From Craurococcus roseus (lineage in GTDB: Bacteria > Pseudomonadota > Alphaproteobacteria > Acetobacterales > Acetobacteraceae): a DNA stretch of 64,000 nucleotides. Below the pieces are notes generated by a model, which made no database searches, was not told the DNA's origin, and worked only from the letters and a program-made list of their open reading frames with translations. Of this stretch, positions 7,578 to 15,178 are shown piece after piece; the stretch's first letter is position 1, and each line of letters begins with the position of its first letter. Location of the stretch: the NCBI RefSeq assembly GCF_039523795.1, contig NZ_BAAAFZ010000072.1, positions 18,521 through 82,520 of the forward strand, given 5' to 3'. A program made the translations under genes and the position numbers.

Positions 7578-9203
7578 ATGGATTTCGACACCGGCTTGGA
7601 GCGCTGCCCCGCCAACCACCAGCCGCTGACGCCGCTGCTGTTCCTGGAGCGCGCCGGCGCGGTGTTCCCGGACCACACGGCCGTCGTCCACGGCGCGCTG
7701 CGCCGGAGCTACCGCGAGCTGCGCGACCGCTGCCGCCGCCTCGCTTCCGCGCTGGCGGAGCGCGGGATCGGGCGCGGCGACGTGGTGGCGGCGCTGCTGC
7801 CGAACATCCCGGAGATGGTGGAGGCGCACTACGGCGTGCCCATGGCCGGCGCCGTGCTGAACACCATCAACACGCGGCTGGATGCCGACACCATCGCTTA
7901 CATCCTCGGCCACGGCGAGGCCAAGGCGGTGATCGTGGACCGCGAGTTCGCGCCTTTGCTGCGCGCCGCGCTCGCCATCGCCGGGGTCTCGCCCCTGCTA
8001 GTGGAGGTGGACGACCCGGAAGCGCCCGAGGCGGCCCGCGCCGACACGCTCGGCGGGCTCGGGTACGAGGCGCTTCTGGCGGAAGGCGACCCGGGGTTCG
8101 CGTGGGAGATGCCGCGCGACGAATGGGACGCGATCACCCTCAATTACACCTCCGGCACCACCGGGCGGCCGAAGGGCGTGGTCTACCACCACCGCGGCGC
8201 TCAGCTCCTGGCGACGGGCAACGTGCTGTCGGCCGGCATGGGGCGGCACCCCGTCTATCTCTGGACGCTGCCGATGTTCCACTGCAACGGCTGGTGCTTC
8301 CCCTGGACGGTCTGCGCCGTCGCCGGCACCCACGTCTGCCTGCGCGCCGTGCGCGGCGAGGCGATGTGGCGCCTGATGGCCGAGCACGGCGTTTCCCACA
8401 TGTGCGGCGCGCCGGTGGTGATGGCGGCCCTGCTCGACACCCCGGAGGAGCAGAAGCGCGCCCTGCCCAGGCAGGTGCAGTTCGTCGTCGCCGGCGCCCC
8501 GCCGCCGGAGGCCGTGCTGGCGCGGATGCGCGAGGCGGGCTTCAACGTGCTGCACGTCTACGGCCTGACCGAGTGCTACGGCCCCGCCGTGGTGAACGAG
8601 TGGCACGCCGAATGGGACGCCCTGCCCCCGCCCGAGCAGGCGAAGCTCATGGCCCGCCAGGGCGTGCGCTACCTCGCGCTGGAGGACCTGCAAGTGATGG
8701 ACCCCGCCGCCATGGCGCCGGTGCCGGCCGATGGCGTCGCCATGGGCGAGGTGATGATGCGCGGCAACGTGGTGATGAAGGGCTACCTCAAGGACCGCGA
8801 GGCGACGGAGAAGGCGTTCGCCGGCGGCTGGTTCCGCACCGGCGACCTCGCGGTGCGCTACCCGGACGGCTACGTGCAGCTCCGCGACCGCTCCAAGGAC
8901 ATCATCATCTCGGGCGGAGAGAACATCAGCAGCATCGAGGTGGAGGACCGCCTCTACCGCCACCCCGCCGTGGCGATGGCCGCTGTGGTGGCGAAGCCCG
9001 ACGACAAGTGGGGCGAGGTGCCCTGCGCCTTCGTGGAGCTGAAGCCCGGCGCCAGCGCCACGGAGGCCGAGCTGATCGCCTTCTGCCGCGAGGGCCTGGC
9101 CGGCTTCAAGGCGCCGAAGCAGGTGGTTTTCACCGAGTTGCCGCGCACCTCGACCGGCAAGATCCAGAAGCACGTGCTGCGGACGCGGATCCGTCCGGGC
9201 TGA
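7578..9203 (+). CDS. AMP-dependent acyl-CoA synthetase
   Basis: 541-residue ANL-superfamily ligase that adenylates a carboxylic acid and transfers it to CoA. The P-loop YTSGTTGRPKG is near residue 190, the YGLTECYGP motif sits mid-protein, and GGWFRTGDLAVRYPDGY followed by DRSKDIIISGGENIS marks the hinge to the C-terminal domain. The catalytic lysine lies in RTSTGKIQK close to the end. Length and motifs fit the medium/long-chain (AlkK/FadD-like) group. It lies 10 nt after the crotonase gene. The acyl substrate is not predictable from sequence. Confidence 0.92.
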   Translation: MDFDTGLERCPANHQPLTPLLFLERAGAVFPDHTAVVHGALRRSYRELRDRCRRLASALAERGIGRGDVVAALLPNIPEMVEAHYGVPMAGAVLNTINTRLDADTIAYILGHGEAKAVIVDREFAPLLRAALAIAGVSPLLVEVDDPEAPEAARADTLGGLGYEALLAEGDPGFAWEMPRDEWDAITLNYTSGTTGRPKGVVYHHRGAQLLATGNVLSAGMGRHPVYLWTLPMFHCNGWCFPWTVCAVAGTHVCLRAVRGEAMWRLMAEHGVSHMCGAPVVMAALLDTPEEQKRALPRQVQFVVAGAPPPEAVLARMREAGFNVLHVYGLTECYGPAVVNEWHAEWDALPPPEQAKLMARQGVRYLALEDLQVMDPAAMAPVPADGVAMGEVMMRGNVVMKGYLKDREATEKAFAGGWFRTGDLAVRYPDGYVQLRDRSKDIIISGGENISSIEVEDRLYRHPAVAMAAVVAKPDDKWGEVPCAFVELKPGASATEAELIAFCREGLAGFKAPKQVVFTELPRTSTGKIQKHVLRTRIRPG

Positions 9204-9277
9204 GCGCAAGGGCGCAACATCCAGGAGGCGCGCCCGGGCCGCCCGTGCGATGCGTACGCGTCCGCGAGGAGACCCCT

Positions 9278-9514
9278 ATGCGCGCCATCCTCCGCGCCTC
9301 CCTGCTCGCTGTTCTCTTGCCGGCGGTCGCGCCGGAAGCGCGCGAGCGCCCCACGCAGCAACCGCGAGCGATCCCTGTGCCGGTGCCGAAGACGGCCAAG
9401 GAGCGGCTGGGCGGCAAGGGCACGGACGAGCAGCGCGTGGACGACTGCAAGGTGCCGCCCGAGCGCCGCACCCGCCCGCGCCCGATGGCCTGCCCTTGGG
9501 AGTTCGGGAGCTGA
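9278..9514 (+). CDS. Small exported protein of unknown function
   Basis: 78-residue frame beginning MRAILRASLLAVLLPAVAPE, a clear signal peptide, then a proline- and arginine-rich mature part with two cysteines (DDCKVPP, MACPWEF) that could form a disulfide in the periplasm. GAGGA (9266-9270) precedes the ATG at 9278. I do not recognise the family. It sits between the acyl-CoA ligase and an exported EF-hand protein and may be transcribed with either. Confidence 0.55.
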   Translation: MRAILRASLLAVLLPAVAPEARERPTQQPRAIPVPVPKTAKERLGGKGTDEQRVDDCKVPPERRTRPRPMACPWEFGS

Positions 9515-9622
9515 AGGCGCGCCGGCGTCGGCGCGCGGCCCGTGGAACAGAGCCGGCGAGCAGGCGTTCGGTCCCCTCGCGGGCGCGGCGGTTCGCCGCG
9601 CCGCCAAGGGAGACGCCGCAGC

Positions 9623-10111
9623 ATGATCCGAGTCCTTGCGCTTGCGTTGGGGACGGCGCTGGCCGGCGCCACGGCGACCGCGCCGTGGTCGTCCGCATTG
9701 GCGCAGAACCGGCCCGAAGCCCAGGCCCCTGCGCGGGGCGGCACGGAGCTGTCGCCCTCCGAACGCCGGCTCCCGCAGGAGCGGCGGCCGGGCCTGATGC
9801 GGGCCTTGGACCTCGACCGCAACGGCGCGCTGAGCCTCGCCGAAGCCAAGAGCGCCGCGGCCAAGCGCTACGACGACCTGAACCCCGATCTCGACGACGC
9901 GCTCGACCGGGAGGAGGCCCGCCGTCGTTCGCTGGCGCCGGCCACGTTCCGCGCCGCCGATGCCGACCGCAACGGCGCGGTCAGCAAGGCCGAGTGGCTG
10001 GCGCTGGTGGAGCGCCGCTTCGGGGCCGCGGACCCGGACCGCGACGGCTCGCTCAGCAGGGCCGAGCTGCGGTCCGAGAAAGGCAAGGCGGCGGCGCGCT
10101 TCCTGCGCTAG
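9623..10111 (+). CDS. Exported EF-hand calcium-binding protein
   Basis: 162 residues. The signal peptide MIRVLALALGTALAG runs to SSALAQ (cleavage about residue 29). The mature part carries EF-hand loops DLDRNGALSLAE, DADRNGAVSKAE and DPDRDGSLSRAE, with a weaker one around DLNPDLDDALDREE, giving two EF-hand pairs. Calcium sensing or buffering in the periplasm is the family expectation. The ATG at 9623 is chosen because the signal peptide starts there; the 27 upstream in-frame codons are arginine-rich and unlikely. It converges with the urate oxidase gene. Confidence 0.8.
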   Translation: MIRVLALALGTALAGATATAPWSSALAQNRPEAQAPARGGTELSPSERRLPQERRPGLMRALDLDRNGALSLAEAKSAAAKRYDDLNPDLDDALDREEARRRSLAPATFRAADADRNGAVSKAEWLALVERRFGAADPDRDGSLSRAELRSEKGKAAARFLR

Positions 10112-10160
10112 CGGCCTGAGTCGGGGGGCGGCCGCCGGAAGCGGGCGGCGTCCGCCGCGG

Positions 10161-11009
10161 TCATCCCCTGGCGACGGTGCATTCGATCTGGCCGTGCGGC
10201 TCGTCGGTCGGCAGAAACACCTGGTTCCCGTTGGCCAGGCCGAACCGTGACAAGTCGACGAGGAGGTAATGCTTGTTCGGGCAGGCGAGGTCGACCTCTT
10301 CGATCTCGGGCACCGCTTCGAGCGCCGCCGTCGCCATGCGGTACAGGCTGTCCTGGACGCTGTGGCTGTAGGTGCCGGCGAAGACCTCCAGCATGGCGCC
10401 GAGGATCGCGGCGTTCGCCGCCGCGTGGCCGCCCGCCGGCGCCGACCGCCAGCGCCAGGCGGCCTCCATGCTCGTGGCGCACACCCGGTCGCGCGTTTCG
10501 GGGATGGTCGTGTAAGGGTCCTTGGCGAAATCGGCCCAACCGGAGCCGGTGGACTTGAGGAAGGTGAAGCCCGACACGCCGGAGCGGAGGGCGGTGCGTC
10601 CGTCGCGGACCGCCACGGCCTCGGCGAAGGGCTTGCCGTTGCCGTCGAGGACGAACGCGTGCGGGTGCGGCGCGCCTCCGACGCCCATCCGCGTCCACCT
10701 GGTTTCGTGCGCGGTGACAGCCGCCGAGGCGACCTGGCCGTAGAGGCCGAGCAGGCGTTCGGCCAAGGCCGCGCAGAACGGTTCCGTGTCCAACGCGAGG
10801 TTCTCGCAGGCCACGACGTTGACCACGTTGCGGATGGTGTCGGTGGACACCGAGGTGGAGTTGTCGGCGTCGGTGAAGGAGCGGCCGAAATCGCCCGTGA
10901 CCATCGCCTTGACCGTGAGCTCGCGGACCTCGTGGCGGTCGCCGTCGTGGTGGAGCCGCATCACGCGGACGCGGGCCTTGCCGTGGGTGTTGCGGGTGAG
11001 CGTCGCCAT
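10161..11009 (-). CDS. pucL: Urate oxidase (factor-independent urate hydroxylase)
   Basis: 282-residue uricase catalysing urate + O2 + H2O to 5-hydroxyisourate + H2O2 without cofactor, the first step of urate breakdown. Family landmarks are all present: HGKARVRV near the N-terminus with the catalytic lysine, FTDADNSTSVSTDTIRN with the Thr of the active site, FLKSTGSGWADF, and PNKHYLLVDLSRFGL. The ATG at 11009 has a perfect ribosome site GGAGGAGGAA. The gene is divergent from a GntR/FCD regulator across 288 nt, which probably controls it. HIU hydrolase and OHCU decarboxylase genes are not in this window. Confidence 0.93.
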   Translation of the reverse strand: MATLTRNTHGKARVRVMRLHHDGDRHEVRELTVKAMVTGDFGRSFTDADNSTSVSTDTIRNVVNVVACENLALDTEPFCAALAERLLGLYGQVASAAVTAHETRWTRMGVGGAPHPHAFVLDGNGKPFAEAVAVRDGRTALRSGVSGFTFLKSTGSGWADFAKDPYTTIPETRDRVCATSMEAAWRWRSAPAGGHAAANAAILGAMLEVFAGTYSHSVQDSLYRMATAALEAVPEIEEVDLACPNKHYLLVDLSRFGLANGNQVFLPTDEPHGQIECTVARG

Positions 11010-11215
11010 GCGGCGGTTCCTCCTCCAATAGGGCGCGTTCGGACGTGCTCGGCCGCGGCGGCCGTCGCGGAAGCCTCGCTCCGGGCGCGTTCGGCGCCGC
11101 CCACGCCGTTGAAGGAGGCGTCGGGCAGCGCGGACGCGATGGCGGCGAGCAGGATGCCGGAATCGAGGTGCGGCCGGCATGGTCGGGCTCCCGGTGCGTG
11201 GGCGTTGGGCAATGT

Positions 11216-11233
11216 CCGTGGTCGAGACCGCGG
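11216..11233. promoter_or_regulatory. Imperfect palindrome between uricase and GntR genes
   Basis: CCGTGGTC-GA-GACCGCGG, 7 of 8 arm positions paired, lies in the divergent spacer. It could be a GntR operator, but in such GC-rich DNA short GC palindromes arise easily. The rest of the 288-nt spacer (11010-11297) shows no other convincing element. Confidence 0.25.
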
Positions 11234-11297
11234 CTTCCATGCCGTGCCGGAAAAACCTCGTTGCGCCAAGTGGCGGGGCGATCCAAACCGTCCCGCC

Positions 11298-12026
11298 ATG
11301 TCCGAACCCGCCATGAAACGCCGCCTCCCGCCGGGCGCCGCCGCACCGCCCGGTGCCGTTCGGCACCGCCCGCCCGCCGCTTCCGCGGAGACGCTCGTGG
11401 AGCGGGCGTACCGCACCCTGGAGGAGGAGATCGTCACGCTCGCCCTGGCGCCCGGCGAGGTGGTGAGCGAGGCGCTGCTGTCCGAACGCCTCTGCATCGG
11501 CCGCACGCCGGTCCGCGAGGCGCTGCAACGCCTCGCGCGCGAGCGGCTGGTCCGCATCCTGCCGCGCCGCGGCATCGTCGTGGCCGGCGTGGACGTGCGC
11601 GAGCAGTTGCGGCTGCTGGAGGTTCGGCGGGAGGTCGAGCGCCTCCTGGCGCGCGCGGCGGCCCGCCGCGCCGACGCCGGCCAGCGCGGGCGTTTGCGCG
11701 CCGTCGCCGACGGTATGGACCGCGCCGCCGCCAACAGCGACGAAACGGCCTTCCTGCGCCTGGACCGCGAGTTGAACCTGCTGGTGATCGAGGCGGCCCG
11801 CAACGAGTTCGCCGCCGCGGCCATGGCGCTGATGCACGGCCTGTCGCGCCGCTTCTGGTTCATCCACTGGCGCCAGAGCGCGGACCTGCCCGAAGCGGCG
11901 CGGGTCCACGCCGCCCTCGCCCGCGCCATAGCGGAAGGGGAGCCGGAATCGGCGGCCGCCGCCTCCGACCGGCTGCTCGACTACATCCAGGCGTTCACGG
12001 AGGCGACCGCGAGCGCCGGGGCCTGA
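11298..12026 (+). CDS. GntR family (FCD) transcriptional regulator
   Basis: 242 residues. The N-terminal winged helix covers about 30-95 (SEALLSERLCIGRTPVREAL, with the typical TPVREAL recognition helix), followed by an all-helical FCD ligand-binding domain with HW/H residues near FIHWRQSADLPE. FCD members usually bind small carboxylates and act as ligand-released repressors. ATG 11298 is used; ATG 11313 is a possible alternative. It is divergent from urate oxidase and 79 nt upstream of a fatty-acid hydroxylase gene whose leader holds a 16-bp palindrome, so either neighbour may be its target. Confidence 0.85.
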   Translation: MSEPAMKRRLPPGAAAPPGAVRHRPPAASAETLVERAYRTLEEEIVTLALAPGEVVSEALLSERLCIGRTPVREALQRLARERLVRILPRRGIVVAGVDVREQLRLLEVRREVERLLARAAARRADAGQRGRLRAVADGMDRAAANSDETAFLRLDRELNLLVIEAARNEFAAAAMALMHGLSRRFWFIHWRQSADLPEAARVHAALARAIAEGEPESAAAASDRLLDYIQAFTEATASAGA

Positions 12027-12062
12027 AAACGCCTCTGCCGCTCCCTTGCGGGCCGGCCATCC

Positions 12063-12078
12063 GGCTGATATATCAGCC
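12063..12078. promoter_or_regulatory. Perfect 16-bp palindrome, likely operator
   Basis: GGCTGATATATCAGCC is a perfect inverted repeat with an AT core, in the 79-nt gap after the GntR gene and 28 nt before the hydroxylase start. TGATATATCA-type cores are typical of dimeric GntR-family operators. Its position over or just after a promoter suits repression by the adjacent regulator. Confidence 0.6.
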
Positions 12079-12105
12079 AATGAAAGCTCGGCCAGGGAGG
12101 TCGCC

Positions 12106-12897
12106 ATGGAACTCGCCGCTACCGACATGACGGACCGCCAACGGCGGTACCGCGCCAGCTACCGGGAGCGCGTCGCGGGCTGGTACAACGGCTGGCTGCA
12201 CGTGTTCATCATCTACGCGATCGGCTTCACCGCGCTCTACGTGTACCTGTCGAACCTGTCGGCGGTGACGCCGCTCGAATGGCTGACGGTGCCGCTCACC
12301 TTCCTGTTCTGCAACTTCTTCGAGTGGTGGATTCATCGCTACGTGATGCACCGGCCGTCGAAGAACCCGGTGTTCCGTGCGATCTACAACCGGCACACGC
12401 TGATGCACCACCAGTTCTTCACGGACCAGGAGATGCGCTTCGCCGGCCACCACGATTGGCGGGTGACGTTCTTCCCGCCCTACGCGCTGGCGACCTTCAC
12501 CTTGATGTCCATCCCGGCCGCCATCGCTCTCGGTTGGCTGCTGTCACCCAACGTCGGCTGGCTGTTCATCGCCACCACGACCTCGGTCTATCTGATCTAC
12601 GAGTTCATGCACTTCTGCTGCCACGTCGAGGACAACGCGTTCGTGCGCCGCATGCCGTTCGTGAACACGATCCGGCGGCACCATGCGGCGCACCACAACC
12701 AGTCCATCATGATGGAGCGGAACATGAACCTGACGTTCCCGATCATGGACTGGCTGTTCGGCACCTCCGACCTGAAGCGCGGCCTGCTCGGGCACCTGTT
12801 CAACGGCTACGACAGCCGGCACGTGCGCACGGACATGCGCAAGACGTCGCGCACGCCGGGGAAGATCGGCGACCGCGCAATACAAGCGGCCGAGTGA
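12106..12897 (+). CDS. Sterol desaturase / fatty acid hydroxylase family membrane protein
   Basis: 263-residue integral membrane di-iron enzyme expected to hydroxylate or desaturate a lipid. The eight-histidine signature is visible: H77-x4-H82 (HRYVMH), H97-x3-HH (HTLMHH), H169-x3-H173 (HFCCH) and HH-xx-HH at 192-197 (HHAAHH). Four or so membrane segments lie around 31-50, 58-75, 124-145 and 150-170. The ATG at 12106 follows AGGGAGG. It is preceded by a 16-bp palindrome. A link to urate metabolism is not obvious; the lipid substrate is unknown. Confidence 0.88.
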   Translation: MELAATDMTDRQRRYRASYRERVAGWYNGWLHVFIIYAIGFTALYVYLSNLSAVTPLEWLTVPLTFLFCNFFEWWIHRYVMHRPSKNPVFRAIYNRHTLMHHQFFTDQEMRFAGHHDWRVTFFPPYALATFTLMSIPAAIALGWLLSPNVGWLFIATTTSVYLIYEFMHFCCHVEDNAFVRRMPFVNTIRRHHAAHHNQSIMMERNMNLTFPIMDWLFGTSDLKRGLLGHLFNGYDSRHVRTDMRKTSRTPGKIGDRAIQAAE

Positions 12898-12909
12898 GGC
12901 GCCGCCGGC

Positions 12910-13305
12910 GTGGACTCGATCGAGCCGAACCTGGTGCCGCTCCTGTGGTTCGCGCTGTGCTGCACCGTCGCCTGCGTGGCGTTTCTGGTGCTCGCCGGCG
13001 CGTTCCCCTTGTCTAGCCGGCCCGACCTCGCCGGCAGCCCGGTCGGCGCCGCGCTGGCGCTCGGGAACGCGCTTCTGCTGGTCGTCCTCGTCGCGGGCAC
13101 CGCTTGGTACGGCCTGAGCCACTTGCGCTGGACCAGCCTCGTCATCGCGGGCGGGTCGGTGTTCCTGTTCGCGCCGGGGCTGTTCCACCTTTGGCCGGAG
13201 CGCTGGCGCGACGGACGCGCGGGCTTGGCCGTCCTCTCCTGCATGCTCGGGGGTTCGATCGCCGCGCTTCGGGCCGTCGCCGGGGTGTTCCCGACGCCGG
13301 CGTGA
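12910..13305 (+). CDS. Small multi-pass membrane protein, unknown
   Basis: 131 residues from a GTG 12 nt after the hydroxylase stop. Four hydrophobic stretches (about 10-32, 47-66, 73-95, 105-126) suggest four membrane spans. I do not recognise a family. A bare WPERWRDGR loop lies between the last two. Tight spacing suggests transcription with the hydroxylase. An arginine-rich antisense frame covers the same region but has no credible start. Confidence 0.65.
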   Translation: MDSIEPNLVPLLWFALCCTVACVAFLVLAGAFPLSSRPDLAGSPVGAALALGNALLLVVLVAGTAWYGLSHLRWTSLVIAGGSVFLFAPGLFHLWPERWRDGRAGLAVLSCMLGGSIAALRAVAGVFPTPA

Positions 13306-13328
13306 CCGCGTTCGAGGGAGGTTGAACG

Positions 13329-13547
13329 ATGCCGTTCCCGGTGAAGCTCGGGCTCTCGGTGGTGGTGACGCTGGTCATCATCGCGGCCTTCTTCCACCAG
13401 CGCGCCCTGGGCCATGAAGGACCGCAATGGGCGCTCCTCTTCCTGGCGCCCTTCATGCTCGTGGCGCTGTGGATCTTCCCGGAGGTGACGCGGAAGCCCG
13501 TGGACGGCGCCCCGGCGGCCGGCGACACGCGCCCGAAAGGCACGTGA
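13329..13547 (+). CDS. Small two-span membrane protein, unknown
   Basis: 72 residues. Two hydrophobic segments (about 6-22 LGLSVVVTLVIIAAFF and 34-50 WALLFLAPFMLVALWIF) flank a short HQRALGHEGPQ loop, with a polar tail. A good ribosome site GGGAGGTTGA precedes the ATG. It is probably in the same transcript as the preceding membrane protein. No family recognised. Confidence 0.6.
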   Translation: MPFPVKLGLSVVVTLVIIAAFFHQRALGHEGPQWALLFLAPFMLVALWIFPEVTRKPVDGAPAAGDTRPKGT

Positions 13548-13556
13548 GCGGCCGCC

Positions 13557-13865
13557 GTGGGAAAGACCTACACCGGCGACCGGACCATGGACGGCATCCA
13601 GGTTTCGGTTGATGGCCGGCCGCTGGACCCACGCTACGACCTCCGCCGCTTCACCGACGGCGGCTTCGAGTGGAGCTACGAAGGCCCGGAGCCGGAGCAA
13701 CTCGCCTTCGCCCTGCTGGTGGACCACCTCGGCGACTCCGCCCGGGCGGACGCGCTGCGCGGGCGCTTCATGCGCGAGGTCGTCGCCAACTTCGACAACG
13801 AATGGGAGATGACCTCGGCCGACATCGAGCGCGCGCTGGAAGGCTTCGGCACGTCAGTCGGCTGA
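13557..13865 (+). CDS. DUF6166-like small protein
   Basis: 102 residues from a GTG start 9 nt after the preceding gene. The pattern KTYTGDRTM, VSVDGRPLDPRYDL, GFEWSYEGPEPEQLAFALL and a C-terminal TSADIERAL matches the small soluble DUF6166 family as I know it, whose function is unknown. The region down to 13865 is the end of a run of closely spaced plus-strand genes. Confidence 0.65.
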   Translation: MGKTYTGDRTMDGIQVSVDGRPLDPRYDLRRFTDGGFEWSYEGPEPEQLAFALLVDHLGDSARADALRGRFMREVVANFDNEWEMTSADIERALEGFGTSVG

Positions 13866-14166
13866 ACCGCTTCGAAGGGGGATGGCGGACCCGAGGCGAA
13901 CGTCCGGCCTTCGCCTCCGGGGAGCAGGGCTGACCTCTTTTCCCGCACTTTTCGACTGCACCAGAACCATCCCGGCAGCGGCTTGGGTGAAGGTCACGGC
14001 TTGGGGCTGCCGGCACGACCTCTTCCGGTGACACGCGGTGCCGGTTGCCGCCGGGGTGGCGGCGCCTTCGTTTGCGCGAGCAACGCCTGCCGCAAAGGAT
14101 GGACGGCCGCACGAGCGATGTGGTTAGTTCGGCCCATGGTGCAGCGCAGCATAGGCGGCTCGACCG
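13866..14166. other. Intergenic region, no gene seen
   Basis: About 300 nt between the DUF6166-like gene and the DMT transporter. No frame with plausible composition or start was found on either strand. It must hold the transporter promoter, but I see no hexamers good enough to name. Confidence 0.5.
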
Positions 14167-15168
14167 ATGGGTGAACCCGTGCGGTCCGAGGGCCGTCCGG
14201 CAACGCTCGACCCGGCTTGCGATCCCCGCCCGTCGCCGCCGCGCCTCTCCACTCCGCCGCCGCGGCCCGAACCGCCGCCAGCGCCGCAGGCCGACGATCC
14301 CATGCGCGGGGTCCCGCTGATCCTCGCGGCCGTGACCATCTTCTCGGTGTCGGACGCGCTGGCGAAGCACCTGGGGCAGTTCCTGCCGCCGGTCGAGGTC
14401 GCTTGGATGCGCTACGCGGCCTTCCTGACGCTGACGCTCGCCCCGGTCCTGCGCGGCGGCCCGGCCGCTCTGCGCACCAGGGCGCCGGCGCTGCAGGTCC
14501 TGCGCGGGCTCGCGCTGGTCGGTTCGGCGCTGTCCTTCATCGTGGCGCTCCGGTTCTTGCCCCTCGCCGAGGCCACCGCCATCAACTTTGTCTCGCCGAT
14601 CTTCATCACCGCCTTGTCCATCCCGATCCTCGGCGAGGTGGTGGGCGTGCGGCGCTGGGCGGCGGTCGCGGTCGGGCTCGCCGGCGTGCTGATCGTCGTG
14701 CGCCCGGGCGGCGCCAGCGGCTCCGGGGCCGAGGTCCTGCTCCCCGTCCTCACGGCGGCGAGCTGGGCCTTGGCCGTCGTCGTGACGCGCAAGATGGCGG
14801 GCGCCGACCGGCCAGCGACGACGCTGTTCTGGTCGGCCGCCGTCGGCTTCGCGGTGCTCAGCGCGCTGCTGCCGTTCGATTTCGTCGTGCCGTCCGCCGT
14901 CCAGGTCGGTCTTGGCCTGCTCCTGGGCCTCATCTCCTCGGCCGGGCAGTGGCTCATCGTGTTGGCCTACCGGCACGCGGCGGCATCGGTGCTGGCCCCC
15001 TTCTCGTACTTCCAGCTCGTGTCGTCCGCCCTGCTCGGGTTCCTGGCCTTCGGCGCCGTGCCCGACCGCTGGGCGCTGGTCGGGGCGGGTGTGATCGCGG
15101 CGAGCGGCCTCTACACCGCCCACCGCGAGCGGGTGCGCGCGAAGGAGCGCGCCGCCCTCGGCCCGTGA
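14167..15168 (+). CDS. DMT superfamily (EamA) transporter
   Basis: 333-residue inner-membrane protein with two EamA repeats, ten predicted spans, from about residue 46 on (MRGVPLILAAVTIFSVSDA). Such carriers export amino acids or other metabolites. The first 45 residues are proline-rich and unusual, so the real start may be the internal ATG near 14302 rather than 14167. The second repeat contains the typical PFSYFQLVSSALLGFLAFG. It converges with the TRAP operon, with the two stop codons 10 nt apart. Confidence 0.85.
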   Translation: MGEPVRSEGRPATLDPACDPRPSPPRLSTPPPRPEPPPAPQADDPMRGVPLILAAVTIFSVSDALAKHLGQFLPPVEVAWMRYAAFLTLTLAPVLRGGPAALRTRAPALQVLRGLALVGSALSFIVALRFLPLAEATAINFVSPIFITALSIPILGEVVGVRRWAAVAVGLAGVLIVVRPGGASGSGAEVLLPVLTAASWALAVVVTRKMAGADRPATTLFWSAAVGFAVLSALLPFDFVVPSAVQVGLGLLLGLISSAGQWLIVLAYRHAAASVLAPFSYFQLVSSALLGFLAFGAVPDRWALVGAGVIAASGLYTAHRERVRAKERAALGP

Positions 15169-15178
15169 CGCGCCGCGG

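Noticed and set aside
10128..10158. Hairpin GCCGCC...GGCGGC between EF-hand and uricase genes as a bidirectional terminator
   Set aside because: No T-run on either side and GC hairpins are expected by chance in this sequence.
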